From an uncultured Leptotrichiaceae bacterium (GTDB lineage Bacteria > Fusobacteriota > Fusobacteriia > Fusobacteriales > Leptotrichiaceae): DNA of 12,414 nucleotides. Shown in pieces: positions 1 to 8,400 of the stretch (its first letter is position 1; each line of letters begins with the position of its first letter). The notes under the pieces are model-generated. The model was given only the letters and a program-made list of their open reading frames with translations. It did no database searches and was not told the origin of the DNA. The stretch lies in NCBI GenBank assembly GCA_938037005.1, contig CALHVR010000094.1, forward strand, positions 1 through 12,414, in the 5' to 3' direction. The translations under genes and the position numbers were made by a program.

Positions 1-94
1 TACTCATTTTACTTATCTCTTTTTCAACTTTTGTCGAACAACCTACACAATCAATTCCATTTACATTCAATTTATATTTTTCTATTTTTTTCAT
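1..94 (-). CDS. HMA-domain protein, N-terminal fragment (probable P1B-type metal-exporting ATPase)
   Basis: Thirty-one codons are visible before the gene leaves the window. The ATG at 94-92 follows an AGGAG (101-105) at six bases spacing. The peptide has the first strand of a heavy-metal-associated fold followed by GIDCVGCSTKVEKEI, with the metal-binding CxxC at residues 16-19 and the helix-starting KVEKEI after it. This arrangement is typical of N-terminal HMA domains of P1B-type ATPases. The Asp before the first Cys is common in Zn/Cd/Pb exporters (CadA/ZntA), while Cu exporters usually have a T before C. The ArsR-like operator just upstream supports a Zn/Cd role. A free-standing metallochaperone or a mercury-type protein cannot be excluded, because the ATPase core lies outside the window. 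It is a separate unit from the nik operon, divided from it by a terminator. Confidence 0.72.
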   Translation of the reverse strand, partial: MKKIEKYKLNVNGIDCVGCSTKVEKEISKMS

Positions 95-107
95 AATTTT
101 CTCCTAT

Positions 108-133
108 AACATATGAATATCTGTTCATATGTT
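108..133 (-). promoter_or_regulatory. ArsR/SmtB/CadC-type operator
   Basis: A 26-bp imperfect palindrome is centred between 120 and 121. Its outer ten bases on each side are perfectly inverted (AACATATGAA and TTCATATGTT), with a degenerate centre. On the minus strand it contains TATGAACA then TATTCATA, the 12-2-12 pattern known for ArsR-family metal sensors such as SmtB, CzrA and CadC. It covers the predicted transcription start directly after the -10, so a bound repressor would block initiation until Zn, Cd, Pb or a related ion releases it. The regulator gene is not in the window. Confidence 0.72.
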
Positions 134-162
134 ATATTATCATTTTTTTTATTTTTTGTCAA
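134..162 (-). promoter_or_regulatory. Promoter of the HMA-domain gene
   Basis: On the minus strand a perfect TTGACA (162-157) is followed, after 17 bases, by TAATAT (139-134). A TG one base upstream of the -10 (142-141) makes it an extended -10. The expected start is near 126-128, inside the operator-like palindrome. This is close to the sigma-70 consensus. Confidence 0.75.
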
Positions 163-204
163 TCTTTTATTTTAATATAATTACATATTTTTTAAAAATA
201 ATTA

Positions 205-240
205 CAAAAAAATAGATACTCTAAATCAAGAATACCTATT
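205..240 (-). terminator. Intrinsic terminator of the nik operon
   Basis: Seven bases after the nikE stop, the minus strand can form a 12-bp stem (240-229 with 222-211, two G-U pairs). It has a six-base loop (228-223) and a following T tract (210-206). This fits a Rho-independent terminator and separates the importer operon from the HMA gene's promoter. Confidence 0.8.
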
Positions 241-247
241 TTAAATC

Positions 248-991
248 TTATTCATTTCCAATTAATTTTTCTACTTCTCTTTCCATCTCTTTTGGATTAT
301 AACTATCTATTTCTGTAAAAGTTTTTACAAGTTTTCCATTTTTAAATAAAACAATCTTATCACACAAATAATAACACGCTTCAAAATCATGAGAAATAAG
401 AATATAAGTTAAATTACATTCTTTTTTTAATTTTACTAATAATTCTAATATTTGTACTTGAATTAAAGGATCAAGACCACTTAAAGATTCATCAAATATA
501 ATAATCTTTGGTTCTAAAATCAAGGCTCTAGCAATACACACTCTCTGTAATTGCCCTCCACTCAAATTTCTAGGATTATGTTTTAAATAATCTGCTGATA
601 ATCCAACTTGTTGCAACATTTCTACTATTTTTTCAATTTTTTTATCTCTTGGCATATTTTTTTGATGAATTTCCAACGGTTCTAACATTATCTTTTCAAC
701 TGTGTATTTAGGATTAACAGCATTTAATGAACTTTGAAATACAAATTGTATTTCTTTTTTTAGTTTCAAAATATCATTATTTGACAAATTTTCATATTTT
801 ATATTTTCATATACTATAGTTCCAGTATGTTCTTTTTCAAGTCTAACTAATAATTTTGCCAAAGTACTTTTACCTGAACCACTCTCTCCCATAATTCCAA
901 GGCATTCATTTTCATTAAGTTCTATATTAATATCTGACAAAACTTCTTGCTTCCCATAACTTTTACTTAAATTTTCTATTTTTAATATCAT
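248..991 (-). CDS. nikE: Nickel/peptide-family ABC importer ATPase, NikE-like
   Basis: One of two nucleotide-binding subunits that drive the importer by ATP hydrolysis on the cytoplasmic side of the inner membrane. All ABC motifs are present: Walker A GESGSGKST at residues 35-43, Q-loop Q86, signature LSGGQLQR at 143-150, Walker B IIIFDE at 163-168, D-loop SGLD at 171-174 and switch histidine H201. At 247 residues it lacks the C-terminal extension found in most oligopeptide and dipeptide ATPases (OppF/DppF, about 320-340 residues). It is the size of NikE, which supports a metal importer over a peptide one. The start overlaps the previous stop by one base (TAATG), which implies translational coupling with nikD. 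It is the last gene of the operon, followed by a terminator. The symbol rests on operon context and size. Confidence 0.85.
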   Translation of the reverse strand: MILKIENLSKSYGKQEVLSDINIELNENECLGIMGESGSGKSTLAKLLVRLEKEHTGTIVYENIKYENLSNNDILKLKKEIQFVFQSSLNAVNPKYTVEKIMLEPLEIHQKNMPRDKKIEKIVEMLQQVGLSADYLKHNPRNLSGGQLQRVCIARALILEPKIIIFDESLSGLDPLIQVQILELLVKLKKECNLTYILISHDFEACYYLCDKIVLFKNGKLVKTFTEIDSYNPKEMEREVEKLIGNE

Positions 992-1788
992 TAAAATTCC
1001 TCTTTATTATTTTCATTATTATATCTTCTATATTTTTCTCTTAAAATTAACTGTTTTCCGTATTCTGTTTTTGGATTCGACAATATTTCTTCCGATAATC
1101 CTTCTTCCATAATATCTCCATGCTTAATTACTATCATCTTACCAACTAATTTTTTTGCCATTTCATAATCATGAGTTATAATTATTAATATTTTATTTTC
1201 TTTTTGAAAGTTTAATAACAATTCAATAATTTTATTTGTATTAAAAATATCAAGTGCAGAAGTTGGTTCATCAACTATTAAAACTTCTGGATTTAACTCA
1301 AACATCATTGCAAACATAATTCTTTGAAGCATTCCACCACTAAGCTGAAATGGATATTTTTTTAAAACTTCATCAACGTTATCTAAATTTACTTTTTCAA
1401 AAGCTTCTTTTATTTTTTGAATACACTCTTTTTTTGATATTTGAAAATGACTTTGATACAACTCAATCACATGAGATTCTATCGTTTGAAAATCATTAAA
1501 AATTGCCATAGGATTTTGAGAGATATAAGCTATTTGTTTTCCTCTTTTCTCCATCCATTCTTTTACCGATAGATTCAAATAATTCTCATCATCAAATAAT
1601 ATTTCACCATTTATAATTGCATTTTCTGGCTTAGAACCAACTAATAATTTAGATAACATTGTTTTTCCAGAACCACTCTCACCTATTATAGTTAGTGTTT
1701 CACCTTTTTTTATATTTAACGATACATTTTTTAAAATTTTTCTGTTCTTTATTTCAACATTTAATTCTTTTATTTTTAATCTTTCCAT
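991..1788 (-). CDS. nikD: Nickel/peptide-family ABC importer ATPase, NikD-like
   Basis: Partner ATPase of NikE, expected to pair with it in a heterodimer under the NikB-NikC channel. Motifs seen: Walker A GESGSGKT at 36-43, Q-loop Q91, signature LSGGMLQR at 149-156, Walker B VLIVDE at 169-174, D-loop SALD at 177-180 and switch histidine H206. Both nucleotide sites therefore look competent. The 265-residue length is close to NikD of enteric bacteria and shorter than DppD/OppD; the usual Cys-containing C-terminal extension of those peptide ATPases is missing. The tail (about 253-265) is a charged Asn/Lys/Glu stretch. The first 13 bases overlap the end of nikC in another frame, and a weak AAAGGA lies inside the nikC end, so translation is probably coupled. 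Confidence 0.85.
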   Translation of the reverse strand: MERLKIKELNVEIKNRKILKNVSLNIKKGETLTIIGESGSGKTMLSKLLVGSKPENAIINGEILFDDENYLNLSVKEWMEKRGKQIAYISQNPMAIFNDFQTIESHVIELYQSHFQISKKECIQKIKEAFEKVNLDNVDEVLKKYPFQLSGGMLQRIMFAMMFELNPEVLIVDEPTSALDIFNTNKIIELLLNFQKENKILIIITHDYEMAKKLVGKMIVIKHGDIMEEGLSEEILSNPKTEYGKQLILREKYRRYNNENNKEEF

Positions 1789-2588
1789 TTATCTTTTATT
1801 CCTTTACTGTCAAAATATTCACTTAATAAATTAAATGCTAAAACTGTTAAGAATATTGCCAGTCCCGGATACATTACAAGTCCTGGAATTCTTCTAAAAT
1901 ACGGTTTTGCATCGTTTAACATCATTCCCCACTCTGCTATATTTGGTTGTACTCCAATTCCTAAAAAAGAAAAACCTGAAATTATAAGTATAACATTTCC
2001 TATATTTACTAACGCTATAACCATTATTGGTTTTATAATAAATGGTAAAATATGTTCTTTTATAATGAAGAATGTAGGCGCTCCAATTAATTGAGAGAAT
2101 TTAACATATTCTTCATTTTTTATGCTAGATACCATATTTCTAAGTATTCTTGCATAATAAATCCACTCAATTACTGTTATCGCAATCACTATATTAGTTA
2201 ATCCCTGTCCTAAAATTCCAATTAGAGCCATCGCTAATAAAAAACTTGGAAATGCCATTAATATTTTTACAGTCCATAAAAATATTTTATCTACAATTCC
2301 ACCATACCAACCCGCTATAATTCCAATTGGAAAACTTATAGCTAGCGTTATTATTGATATTATTAATGAAATTGATATAGAAAGTCTCGTTCCATATATC
2401 AGTCTTGAAAAAACATCTCTCCCTAAGTGATCTGTCCCTAGAATATGTTCCTTACTTGGTAATGCTAATTTTTTAGTAATATCAACATATTGTGGATCAA
2501 ATTTTGTTATTTGACCTGCAAATAATGAAACAATTACTAATATACCTATCAAAAAACACGAAAAATACAATATTTTTTTATTTCTCAT
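1776..2588 (-). CDS. nikC: ABC importer inner-membrane permease, NikC-like
   Basis: One of the two channel subunits. The N-terminus has a membrane helix (about 8-25), then the conserved family segment DPQYVDITKKLALPSKEHIL, GTDHLGRDVFSRLIYGTR (about 31-68). Further hydrophobic helices lie at about 69-93, 103-125, 128-147, 186-207 and 240-257. The cytoplasmic EAA loop, which docks on the ATPases, spans about 160-182 with G169 and the HILP at its end. The downstream family signature FLGIGVQPNIAEWGMML is at 208-224. The length of 270 residues is normal for NikC/DppC. It begins one base after the nikB stop, so the pair is coupled. Sequence alone cannot separate nickel from peptide permeases here; the substrate call comes from NikA and NikB. 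Confidence 0.85.
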   Translation of the reverse strand: MRNKKILYFSCFLIGILVIVSLFAGQITKFDPQYVDITKKLALPSKEHILGTDHLGRDVFSRLIYGTRLSISISLIISIITLAISFPIGIIAGWYGGIVDKIFLWTVKILMAFPSFLLAMALIGILGQGLTNIVIAITVIEWIYYARILRNMVSSIKNEEYVKFSQLIGAPTFFIIKEHILPFIIKPIMVIALVNIGNVILIISGFSFLGIGVQPNIAEWGMMLNDAKPYFRRIPGLVMYPGLAIFLTVLAFNLLSEYFDSKGIKDKWKD

Positions 2589-2589
2589 T

Positions 2590-3543
2590 TTATTTTTTCT
2601 CTTTCATAATTTTATTTTTATTATTTTCAATTATTTTTGTTTTTGGATTTATTTGTTTAACTACAATTTGTGTAATTTCATTTACAATTATTGATAAAAT
2701 TCCAAAAAATAAAAGCTGAATTTGGATAAGAGGTAAATCCCCGTTTTTAACAGCTGTTGCAAATAACTTTCCTATTCCAGGCCATGCAAATATTTCCTCT
2801 ATTAAAACACTTCCTGACAATACATACATTACATTTGAACTAAATACTGTCAAAATAGGAACTAAGCAATTTCGTAAAAGATGATTTTTTACTACCTTAA
2901 ATCTTGAAACTCCACGAATCAAAGCATATTCTACATGAGGTTTTTCCATCTCAAGTAATATATTTTTTCTAATAAAGAAAGTTGTTTGTGCAATTAATGG
3001 AATAATTATAGTTACACTCGGTAAAATATAATTTTTAAAATCTCCTCTCCCTGAAACTGGTAATATTTTAAATACTGTTGCAAATACTATAATCAAAACA
3101 TATCCTATCCAAAATGTAGGTAATGAAACTCCAACATATGAAAAAAACTGAACAATCTTATCAATCCATGTATTTTTATAAATTGCACTTAATACTCCTA
3201 AAATTGGAGAAATTATAACCAAAATAACTAATGAAAAAATACCCAATTCAAATGTCGGGATTATAGCGATTTTTATCATTTCAAATACAGGTTTGTTTGT
3301 TATATAAGATTTTCCAAAATCTCCTTTAAAAATATTTCCAAGCCAATTTAAATATTGAATTATATAAGGTTTATCCAATCCAAATCTTTCCCTTGTCACT
3401 CTTAAACTCTCATCTGTTATAGCTATATGTGCTACTCGTAAATAATTTGTAGCAGGATCACCTGGTGATAACTTTATTAAAGCAAAAGTTATCACCGATA
3501 TTGCTATTAAAATTGAAAATAATGACAATATTTTTTTTAACAT
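2590..3543 (-). CDS. nikB: ABC importer inner-membrane permease, NikB-like
   Basis: Second channel subunit. After the first helix (about 5-24) comes SPGDPATNYLRVAHIAITDE, ending in a GLDKP (55-59). I recall a closely matching NYLR and TDE pattern from NikB proteins, and it differs from the usual DppB text. The periplasmic loop continues to GDFGKSY (74-80). Helices follow at about 95-121, 131-158, 173-191, 228-247 and 273-295. The EAA loop is at 205-229 (EYALIRGVSR through HLLRNCLVP), and the family motif EEIFAWPGIGKL is at 249-260. The C-terminus (about 297-317) is a Lys/Asn-rich tail. It starts 23 bases after the nikA stop with an AAAGGA eight bases before the ATG. Length 317 is typical. Confidence 0.87.
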   Translation of the reverse strand: MLKKILSLFSILIAISVITFALIKLSPGDPATNYLRVAHIAITDESLRVTRERFGLDKPYIIQYLNWLGNIFKGDFGKSYITNKPVFEMIKIAIIPTFELGIFSLVILVIISPILGVLSAIYKNTWIDKIVQFFSYVGVSLPTFWIGYVLIIVFATVFKILPVSGRGDFKNYILPSVTIIIPLIAQTTFFIRKNILLEMEKPHVEYALIRGVSRFKVVKNHLLRNCLVPILTVFSSNVMYVLSGSVLIEEIFAWPGIGKLFATAVKNGDLPLIQIQLLFFGILSIIVNEITQIVVKQINPKTKIIENNKNKIMKEKK

Positions 3544-3566
3544 ATTTGTAATCCTTTATTTAAAAT

Positions 3567-5183
3567 TTATTTTACTCTAACTACTGTATTTACAGGTAAT
3601 CTGTTTTCTTCTGGCATAAATTTAACTCCATCCAATTCTCCAGTTCTATAAACACTTAAAACTGCTTGATATGTTAATGGAATATAAACTGCTTGATCAT
3701 GTAATGTTGTCAATACATAATTATACATTTCATCTAATTTTTTCTCATCTGGTTCTACTAATAATGCTCTTATTGTTTTATCTATTTGTGCTTTCATCGG
3801 TAATCCTAATTGTGCTGTATAATCTGGTCCACCATTACTTGAATCAGCAGCTGTCATAGATGTTAAGAATGCATGTGGATCCCAAGGAGCTCCCCAAGTA
3901 AAGTTCAACATTACATCATAATTTTTAGCCATTGCATTTGCCCAATATGCTTTTTCTTCCATTGCATTTACTTTTACATTAATTCCTATTTTTTTCCATT
4001 CCCCTTGTACATATTCTGCAACATTTTTATCTGTAACTTTTGCTCCAATATATGGGAATTCTATTTCAAATTTTTGTCCATTTTTTTCTCTTATTCCATC
4101 TGCTCCTTTTACCCATCCTGCTTCATCTAACATTTTTTCAGCTACAGCTAAATCATAATTATATTTTTCTAATTTAACATTTGTATGTGGTACATTTGGT
4201 GCAAATATTGTATCCGCTGGTTTTTCAACTCCACCAAATATATTTTGCGCAATACTTTCTTTATCTATTGCATGACTTAATGCTTTTCTTACATTAATAT
4301 CGTTTAAGAATTTACTTGTTGTATTTAATAATAACATTCTTGATGACATTGGTTCTGAACTAGATGCTGTATATTTTGAATCTGATTTATATGTGTTAAA
4401 TCTATCTAAACTTATTAACCCATTTCCATAAATCAAATCAATATTCCCTGCTTCAAATTCTAATGCTAAAGTTTCACTATCAGGAATTACTTTTATCATG
4501 ATTTCTTTTGCTGCAGGTTTTTCTCCCCAATAATATTCATTTTGTACAAATATTGCATATTCATTATCTTTATGTTCTTTTAATACCCAAGGCCCTGTTC
4601 CAATTGAAGCTTTAATTTCTTTTGCTGGATTTTTTCCTTCATCTGGGAATCCTGCATCACCTAAAAATCTTATTGGTCTTATCATTGCTAAATCATATAA
4701 TGTTGCTGTATACGGAGTATCTAACTCTATTTGGAATGTATAGTCATCCAATGCTTTGTATGATTTTAAACGATTTGTAAATTCGAACCAAGTATGGTTA
4801 GCTTTATTTTCTTTTGAAAAAATTGTATCAAAGTTTCTTACAACATTTTTTGATGTAAAGTCTGAACCATCAGAAAATTTAACATTTTTTCTTAAATTAA
4901 AAGTATAAGTTTTACCGTCTTCAGACACTGTCCAAGATTCTGCTAATGAAGGTTTAATCTCTCCATTTTCTCCATAATAAACTAATCCTTCATAAACCAT
5001 GTCTTGTGTTATAAATTGACTTGGTGAATACTCAAATGGATTTAAATTTCCAACTGCTTCTTGATTAAATGCCAATTTAACTACTTTAGGTACTTCTCCT
5101 TTCGCCTCTGTTTTTGAATTTTGACAACTTACTACTAAAATTAATGATAATAATAAGCTAAGTGTTGCGATAATTTTTTTCAT
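3567..5183 (-). CDS. nikA: Nickel-type solute-binding lipoprotein, NikA-like
   Basis: Extracytoplasmic receptor of the importer, family 5 solute-binding protein (SBP_bac_5). A lipoprotein signal ends in VVSC with the lipidated Cys at 20, so it is membrane-anchored, whereas enteric NikA is soluble. Similarity to NikA as I remember it is strong across the length: VGNLNPFEYSP (44-54), GTGPWVLKE (195-203), NEYYWGEKPA (215-224), IDLIYGNG (248-255), FAPNVPHTN (327-335) and TWGAPWDPHAF (429-439). Aligned to enteric NikA (mature numbering from memory), W100, R137 and W398 of the metal-chelate pocket match W132, R169 and W430. Y402 is replaced by W434, and the nickel-ligating H416 falls on S448. The substrate is therefore probably a pre-formed Ni(II) or Co(II) chelate, but peptides are not ruled out. 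First gene of the operon. AGGAGG (5193-5188) lies four bases before the ATG. Confidence 0.82.
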   Translation of the reverse strand: MKKIIATLSLLLSLILVVSCQNSKTEAKGEVPKVVKLAFNQEAVGNLNPFEYSPSQFITQDMVYEGLVYYGENGEIKPSLAESWTVSEDGKTYTFNLRKNVKFSDGSDFTSKNVVRNFDTIFSKENKANHTWFEFTNRLKSYKALDDYTFQIELDTPYTATLYDLAMIRPIRFLGDAGFPDEGKNPAKEIKASIGTGPWVLKEHKDNEYAIFVQNEYYWGEKPAAKEIMIKVIPDSETLALEFEAGNIDLIYGNGLISLDRFNTYKSDSKYTASSSEPMSSRMLLLNTTSKFLNDINVRKALSHAIDKESIAQNIFGGVEKPADTIFAPNVPHTNVKLEKYNYDLAVAEKMLDEAGWVKGADGIREKNGQKFEIEFPYIGAKVTDKNVAEYVQGEWKKIGINVKVNAMEEKAYWANAMAKNYDVMLNFTWGAPWDPHAFLTSMTAADSSNGGPDYTAQLGLPMKAQIDKTIRALLVEPDEKKLDEMYNYVLTTLHDQAVYIPLTYQAVLSVYRTGELDGVKFMPEENRLPVNTVVRVK

Positions 5184-5220
5184 TTTTCCTCCTATTAATT
5201 TTATTTTTTACCAAAAATTT

Positions 5221-5247
5221 TAATTATTATTTCTAAAATAACAATAA
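5221..5247 (-). repeat. AT-only hairpin in the nikA leader
   Basis: A 12-base imperfect inverted repeat (5247-5236 with 5232-5221; one mismatch, one possible G-U pair) has a three-base loop within the roughly 90-base nikA leader. In such AT-rich DNA it may be chance. The rest of the 5184-5437 gap holds the nik promoter and the upstream gene's terminator; I saw no small gene in it. Confidence 0.35.
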
Positions 5248-5281
5248 CTAAAATATAAAAATTCATTTGTATGTAGTATTA

Positions 5282-5309
5282 AGTATAACATCATTTTTTT
5301 ATTTGTCAA
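5282..5309 (-). promoter_or_regulatory. Promoter of the nikABCDE operon
   Basis: The minus strand has a perfect TTGACA (5309-5304), a 16-base spacer and TATACT (5287-5282), with TG at 5290-5289 giving an extended -10. Transcription would start near 5275 and leave a leader of about 90 bases before nikA. I see no good copy of the enteric NikR operator (GTATGA, 16 bases, TCATAC) here. An upstream 6-bp inverted repeat, CAAAAC and GTTTTG (5311-5330), abuts the -35. Confidence 0.72.
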
Positions 5310-5387
5310 TCAAAACTTTTTCTTGTTTTGTCAAGTTGTGTTATTAAAAATATTTTACTATTTCCTTTAAAATCTACTATTATTGCA

Positions 5388-5432
5388 AACAAAAAAATGT
5401 GTTATACAACTTATTTGTTATATAACACATTT
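5388..5432 (-). terminator. Intrinsic terminator of the autotransporter gene
   Basis: Six bases past the stop codon, the minus strand forms a stem of 15 consecutive pairs, one of them G-U (5431-5417 with 5410-5396). It has a six-base AAATAA loop and a following T run (5395-5391). An additional A-T pair is possible at the base. This is a strong Rho-independent terminator and makes the autotransporter its own transcription unit, upstream of the nik promoter. Confidence 0.87.
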
Positions 5433-5437
5433 ACTTT

Positions 5438-8400
5438 TTACCATTTATATTCAAATCCAAAATCAAATTTATTTTTATTTTTTCTATTTTTACCTAAATT
5501 TGTTTCAAGTCCTGCTTTAATTTTAAAGTTATCAATAGGATTTAAACTTAACCCTAATTTAGCATTTGTTTCAAAATATTTTTCTTTTATTTCTCTATTT
5601 TCTTCACCATTTACTTCGGAATGATTATTATAATGTTTAAATTGAGTAACAAAATCTAATCCTATAATTTTACTTTCTAGTTTTAACCCTGTTTCATAAT
5701 AAATATTAGATAATTTTGATTTTAATTCTTCGGATTTCTCATCTTTATTTTTTATTTTTTCATTTTTCATTGGCATATAGTTATATCCAATATTATTGAC
5801 ATAAGTTAATTTCATATTTTCATTTATATCAAATTGTGGATTTAATCCTATATTTACATTATTTACAAATGATGTTGTTTGTAATTTTTTATCCATGTTT
5901 ATATCATTTCTAACTACTCCCAATGATGTTGAAACATCAAATATTCCTTTTTTATATCCTATTTTTGGAATTACTGCAAATGTTTTGTATTTTACTTCTC
6001 CGCTTTCTATTCTATCATTTCCATCAACACTTAATTTGTTATCTAAATAAATAAACTCTACATTATAAGCAAGATTTTTGTCTTTACTTGCTTGCCCAAC
6101 TTCAACTGATACTCCGTGTAAATTATTTTTAGTCAAATAGTCTAAATCTAAAGAATTATTTATATCTTTTCTATTTTGATTTATATATTTTGCATTAATA
6201 AAGTTTTTATATGAAATTTTTGAAATTACATCAAATAAATTAGTATTATTATTCATAATTGATAATAATCTCATATCATATTTTTTTAAAAGTTTCTCAA
6301 TTTCATAAGATAAATAATAACTTGAATTTTCATTTGAAAGAAGTATTTTTTTACCATTTTTACTATGGAATTTAGATAAATTTAATATATTAAATTTTCT
6401 ATTTGTTTTTCCTATACGTAATTTTTGTTTTTCTAACGTATTTAAAACTTCTTCCGAAAGATTAAGATTTACATTTATATCTGAATCCGAATTTTCAACA
6501 TTTAATGTATCATTTAATATTTTATTTAAAGTTATGTTAAAAATTCCACTTCCGTTCATATAATTATTTATTGTCAATTTTTGATTTAATAAACTAACTA
6601 ACCCATTATTAGTTAACTCTCTAACAAAATTATTTTCCTGAGTAAATGTCAATTCACTATTTGGGGCTACATTTATTTTTGCATCAATTTTATTCAATGA
6701 ATCTATATTCAATTTACCTGTATTTACACTTAATTTCATATCTTGATACATTCTATCATTCAATAATTTTAATCTACTATTTCCATCGAAATTATAATTT
6801 GAATTTAACGCTTTCTCATCATCTAATGTTACATTAATATTAGATAAATTAATATTTCCATTAAAATTAGCAGTATCTTTAATATTCAACTCTGAATTTC
6901 CAAAGTTTTCAAATTTTAAATTTCCTGTCCCTTTTAATTTATTTTCAATAATTTTATCTCTATCCATTTTAATATTCAATGTTCCAGCATCAATCAAAAT
7001 ATCTCCACTACTATTCAATTTAGAACTTGATATATCAACTTTATTGTCACCTAATTTAACTATATCTCCATCTCCATTTAAATTTGATGTAATTGTTCCA
7101 TTTGATGATAAATTTAGATTAAGTTTTGTATCATTAGATAAATTTAAGTTATCTACATTAACATTTTTTGTTAATTCAAGTGTCCCTGCTTTTACATCAA
7201 GATTTTTGTAATTTACTATATTTGCATTTTCTCCTAATGTTAATTTACCTAATCCTGTTTTTTCTAATTTGTTTGTTTCAGATCCTTGATTTTCTACATT
7301 TAATTTCGTTAATGTTTTATCTCCTGTTATATCTAAAGTTACATTTGATGTTCCTTTAGCTTTTATCTTAGCATCTGAATCTAACGCTTTATCTTCTTTC
7401 AATGTTAAATTTGCATTATCTAAATTTAAGTTTCCACTAAAGTTTTCTATATCTTTTACTTCTACATTAGAATCTTTAAATATTAACTCTGCGCTTCCTT
7501 TTACTTTATTGCTTAATACTTTATTTCCTGTAACACTTAATTCTCCTTCTTGTAGGTCAATACTTCCTGTACTATTTAACTTAGAACCTTCTATATCAAC
7601 TTTAGTAGTTCCAGTTTTTATTAAATCTCCAGTCCCTGTGATTTTTGAAGTTATTGTTCCATTATTTATAAAGTTTAAATCAAGTTTTGTACTATCTTTT
7701 AAATCTATATTTGAAACTTCTATATTTTTCTTAAGTTCTAATTCTCCAGATTTAACTTCAAATGTTTTAAAATTAACTATACTCGTATTATCACCTAAAC
7801 TTAATTTACCACTACCATCTTTAATAACTTTATTAGTATTTCCTTCACTTGTATTTTTATTTTCTAAATTTATACCAGTTACATCAATATTATTATCAGA
7901 TAAAAGTGTAATATTCGTATTATTATAAGTTTCTACTTTACCTGTATTATCTATAGCTTTCTCATCTTTTAATACAATATCACCATTTTGTGCTACAAGT
8001 TTACCTGTAAATCCTGATAAATTAGTAAATGTCAAATCTTTATTTGATTTATTAGTATATGACCCAACACCAGTTAAATTATATCCTATAACTCTATCTT
8101 CAGCATTATCACTTGATATATTATAATCATAATTAACATTTGGTTGATTATTAGACATTACCTTTCCAGTAAAATCTTTAAAATTATCTTGAATTTCAAA
8201 TTTTGCATTATTGTTTCTTTCAAATTTTATAACCCCTTCACCTGATACTTTAGCATTTATAGTAAGACCTGTCCCTGAACCAAAGAAGCCTCCTGATTTA
8301 AAAATCAATGTTGCAACATTAGTACCTGATTTTTTTAATAATATAGGATTAACAAAAGTGGCTCCTCCTCCTCCACCATTATCTGCAAGACTTTCACCGT

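Noticed and set aside
3873..4130. Cys/Phe-rich plus-strand open frame inside nikA
   Set aside because: It is antisense to the conserved C-terminal half of the binding protein, and its composition is an artefact of that gene.
248..5183. Assignment of the importer as a dipeptide/oligopeptide (Dpp/Opp) system
   Set aside because: NikA-like and NikB-like segments and the short ATPases without C-terminal extensions favour a metal importer. The alternative is kept only as residual doubt.
5184..5437. Riboswitch or small RNA in the nikA leader
   Set aside because: The leader is only about 90 bases and almost entirely A/T. I saw no conserved aptamer-like core such as that of the Ni/Co riboswitch.
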